The notes under the pieces were generated by a model. The model worked only from the letters and a program-made list of their open reading frames with translations. It was not told the DNA's origin and ran no database searches. A stretch of DNA of 43,430 nucleotides from Motilimonas cestriensis (GTDB lineage Bacteria; Pseudomonadota; Gammaproteobacteria; Enterobacterales; CBDFNC01): contig NZ_JAIMJA010000030.1 in the NCBI RefSeq assembly GCF_021295315.1, forward strand, positions 1 to 43,430, in the 5' to 3' direction. Both the position numbers and the translations under genes were made by a program. Position 1 is the stretch's first letter. Every line of letters starts with the position of its first letter. Positions 43,038 to 43,430 of the stretch are shown here, piece by piece.

Positions 43038-43190
43038 TGAAACCTCACTTCTCTATAACCCAGCAATAGTTGCCAGATCAGTACATAAAAATATGTTTAT
43101 TGAAGCTTAATATAGCGAGTAAAAGAAAGCATTTCTCTATCTATATCAAAATAACAGGAGGTATTAGGACTTGTGTAACGAAGAAGGAGA

Positions 43191-43266
43191 TGGTGCTGAT
43201 ACCCGGAGTTGAACCGGGGACCTCACCCTTACCAAGGGTGCGCTCTACCAACTGAGCCATATCAGC
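43191..43266 (-). tRNA. tRNA-Thr (anticodon GGU)
   Basis: The minus strand folds as a full cloverleaf of 76 bases: acceptor GCTGATA/TATCAGC, D-loop AGTTGGTAGAG, anticodon stem-loop ACCCTTGGTAAGGGT with anticodon GGT, T-arm CCCCGGTTCAACTCCGGG, discriminator A and encoded CCA. It follows a 5S gene, as thrV does in E. coli rrnD. Its own promoter is not visible. Confidence 0.96.
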
Positions 43267-43272
43267 ATTTAG

Positions 43273-43300
43273 AAAAAAACCCTCGTCTTTGACGAGGGTT
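43273..43300 (-). terminator. Intrinsic terminator between 5S and tRNA-Thr
   Basis: Perfect 10-bp stem (43278-43287 with 43291-43300, loop 3 bases) followed on the minus strand by a run of seven Ts (overlapping the stem end). It is 10 bases after the 5S gene and only six bases before the tRNA. Confidence 0.88.
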
Positions 43301-43310
43301 CTTATTTGGC

Positions 43311-43428
43311 GCTTGGCGGTGTCCTACTCTCACATGGGGAAACCCCACACTACCATCGGCGCTGCTGCGTTTCACTTCTGAGTTCGGCATGGATTCAGGT
43401 GGTTCCACAGCGCTATTGCCGCCAAGCA
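43311..43428 (-). rRNA. rrf: 5S rRNA
   Basis: About 118 bases; the minus strand starts TGCTTGGCGGC and ends CCGCCAAGC, which pair as helix I. The internal text (CCACCTGAATCCATGCCGAACTCAG, AGTGAAACG, GTGTGGGGTTTCCCCATGTGAGAGTAGG) is the gammaproteobacterial 5S. It is the end of a second rRNA operon, oriented like the one at the left edge. The two bases beyond it (43429-43430) are upstream spacer. Confidence 0.97.
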
Positions 43429-43430
43429 TA

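Noticed and set aside
43070-43255. Plus-strand open frame of 61 codons reaching into tRNA-Thr
   Set aside because: It overlaps the antisense of the tRNA and has no ribosome site; tRNA-derived residues near its end explain the frame.

Overview
The window is a stretch of gammaproteobacterial chromosome, most likely Shewanella or a close relative (inferred from gene content and order; no 16S comparison could be run). It lies between two rRNA operons that are both read on the minus strand. The left edge is the 5' end of a 16S gene with its tandem P1/P2 promoters. The right edge is a 5S gene followed by a tRNA-Thr. Between them is a nearly gap-free run of ordinary chromosomal genes. I see no prophage, plasmid, transposase or CRISPR array.

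Layout. Bases 1-5918 repeat the Escherichia coli order rrn-clpB-pgeF-rluD-bamD, including a heat-shock-type promoter for clpB. Bases 6017-16522 hold glnB and then the other classical block: ispH, fkpB, lspA, ileS, ribF, murJ, rpsT, nhaR, nhaA. Genes ileS, lspA and fkpB overlap by 8 bases at each junction and ispH follows 9 bases later, so they form one operon. Next come an orphan receiver-domain protein, a DUF945 protein and a second, divergent NhaA (16741-19997). A secretory block follows: a trypsin-like protease with a GlyGly-CTERM tail, two tandem alkaline phosphatases (one soluble, one lipoprotein) and a small secreted protein of unknown function (20041-25822). After that lie a GAF-GAF-GGDEF diguanylate cyclase, a divergent methylenetetrahydrofolate-reductase-like protein, and an 850-base gene-poor gap rich in dyad symmetry (28224-30033). 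The right third is recombination and repair: an operon recB-recD-(108-residue unknown)-yceH, a divergent AI-2E/PerM-family membrane protein, a 556-base intergenic region packed with three structured repeats, recC, and a DyP-type peroxidase.

Functionally, the window covers translation and cell-envelope housekeeping, sodium/proton exchange (two NhaA and NhaR), phosphate scavenging (two phosphatases), double-strand-break repair (RecBCD) and proteostasis (ClpB, FkpB).

The least explained signals are non-coding. Two families of structured intergenic elements occur, each with two copies. In both families the paired arms differ between copies while staying complementary, which is the signature of conserved secondary structure. 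One family (24861-25111 and 38100-38357) is about 250 bases with inverted termini. The other (38368-38461 and 38522-38617, in opposite orientations) is about 95 bases. A possible small RNA (29715-29826) and two operator-like palindromes sit in the 29187-30033 gap.
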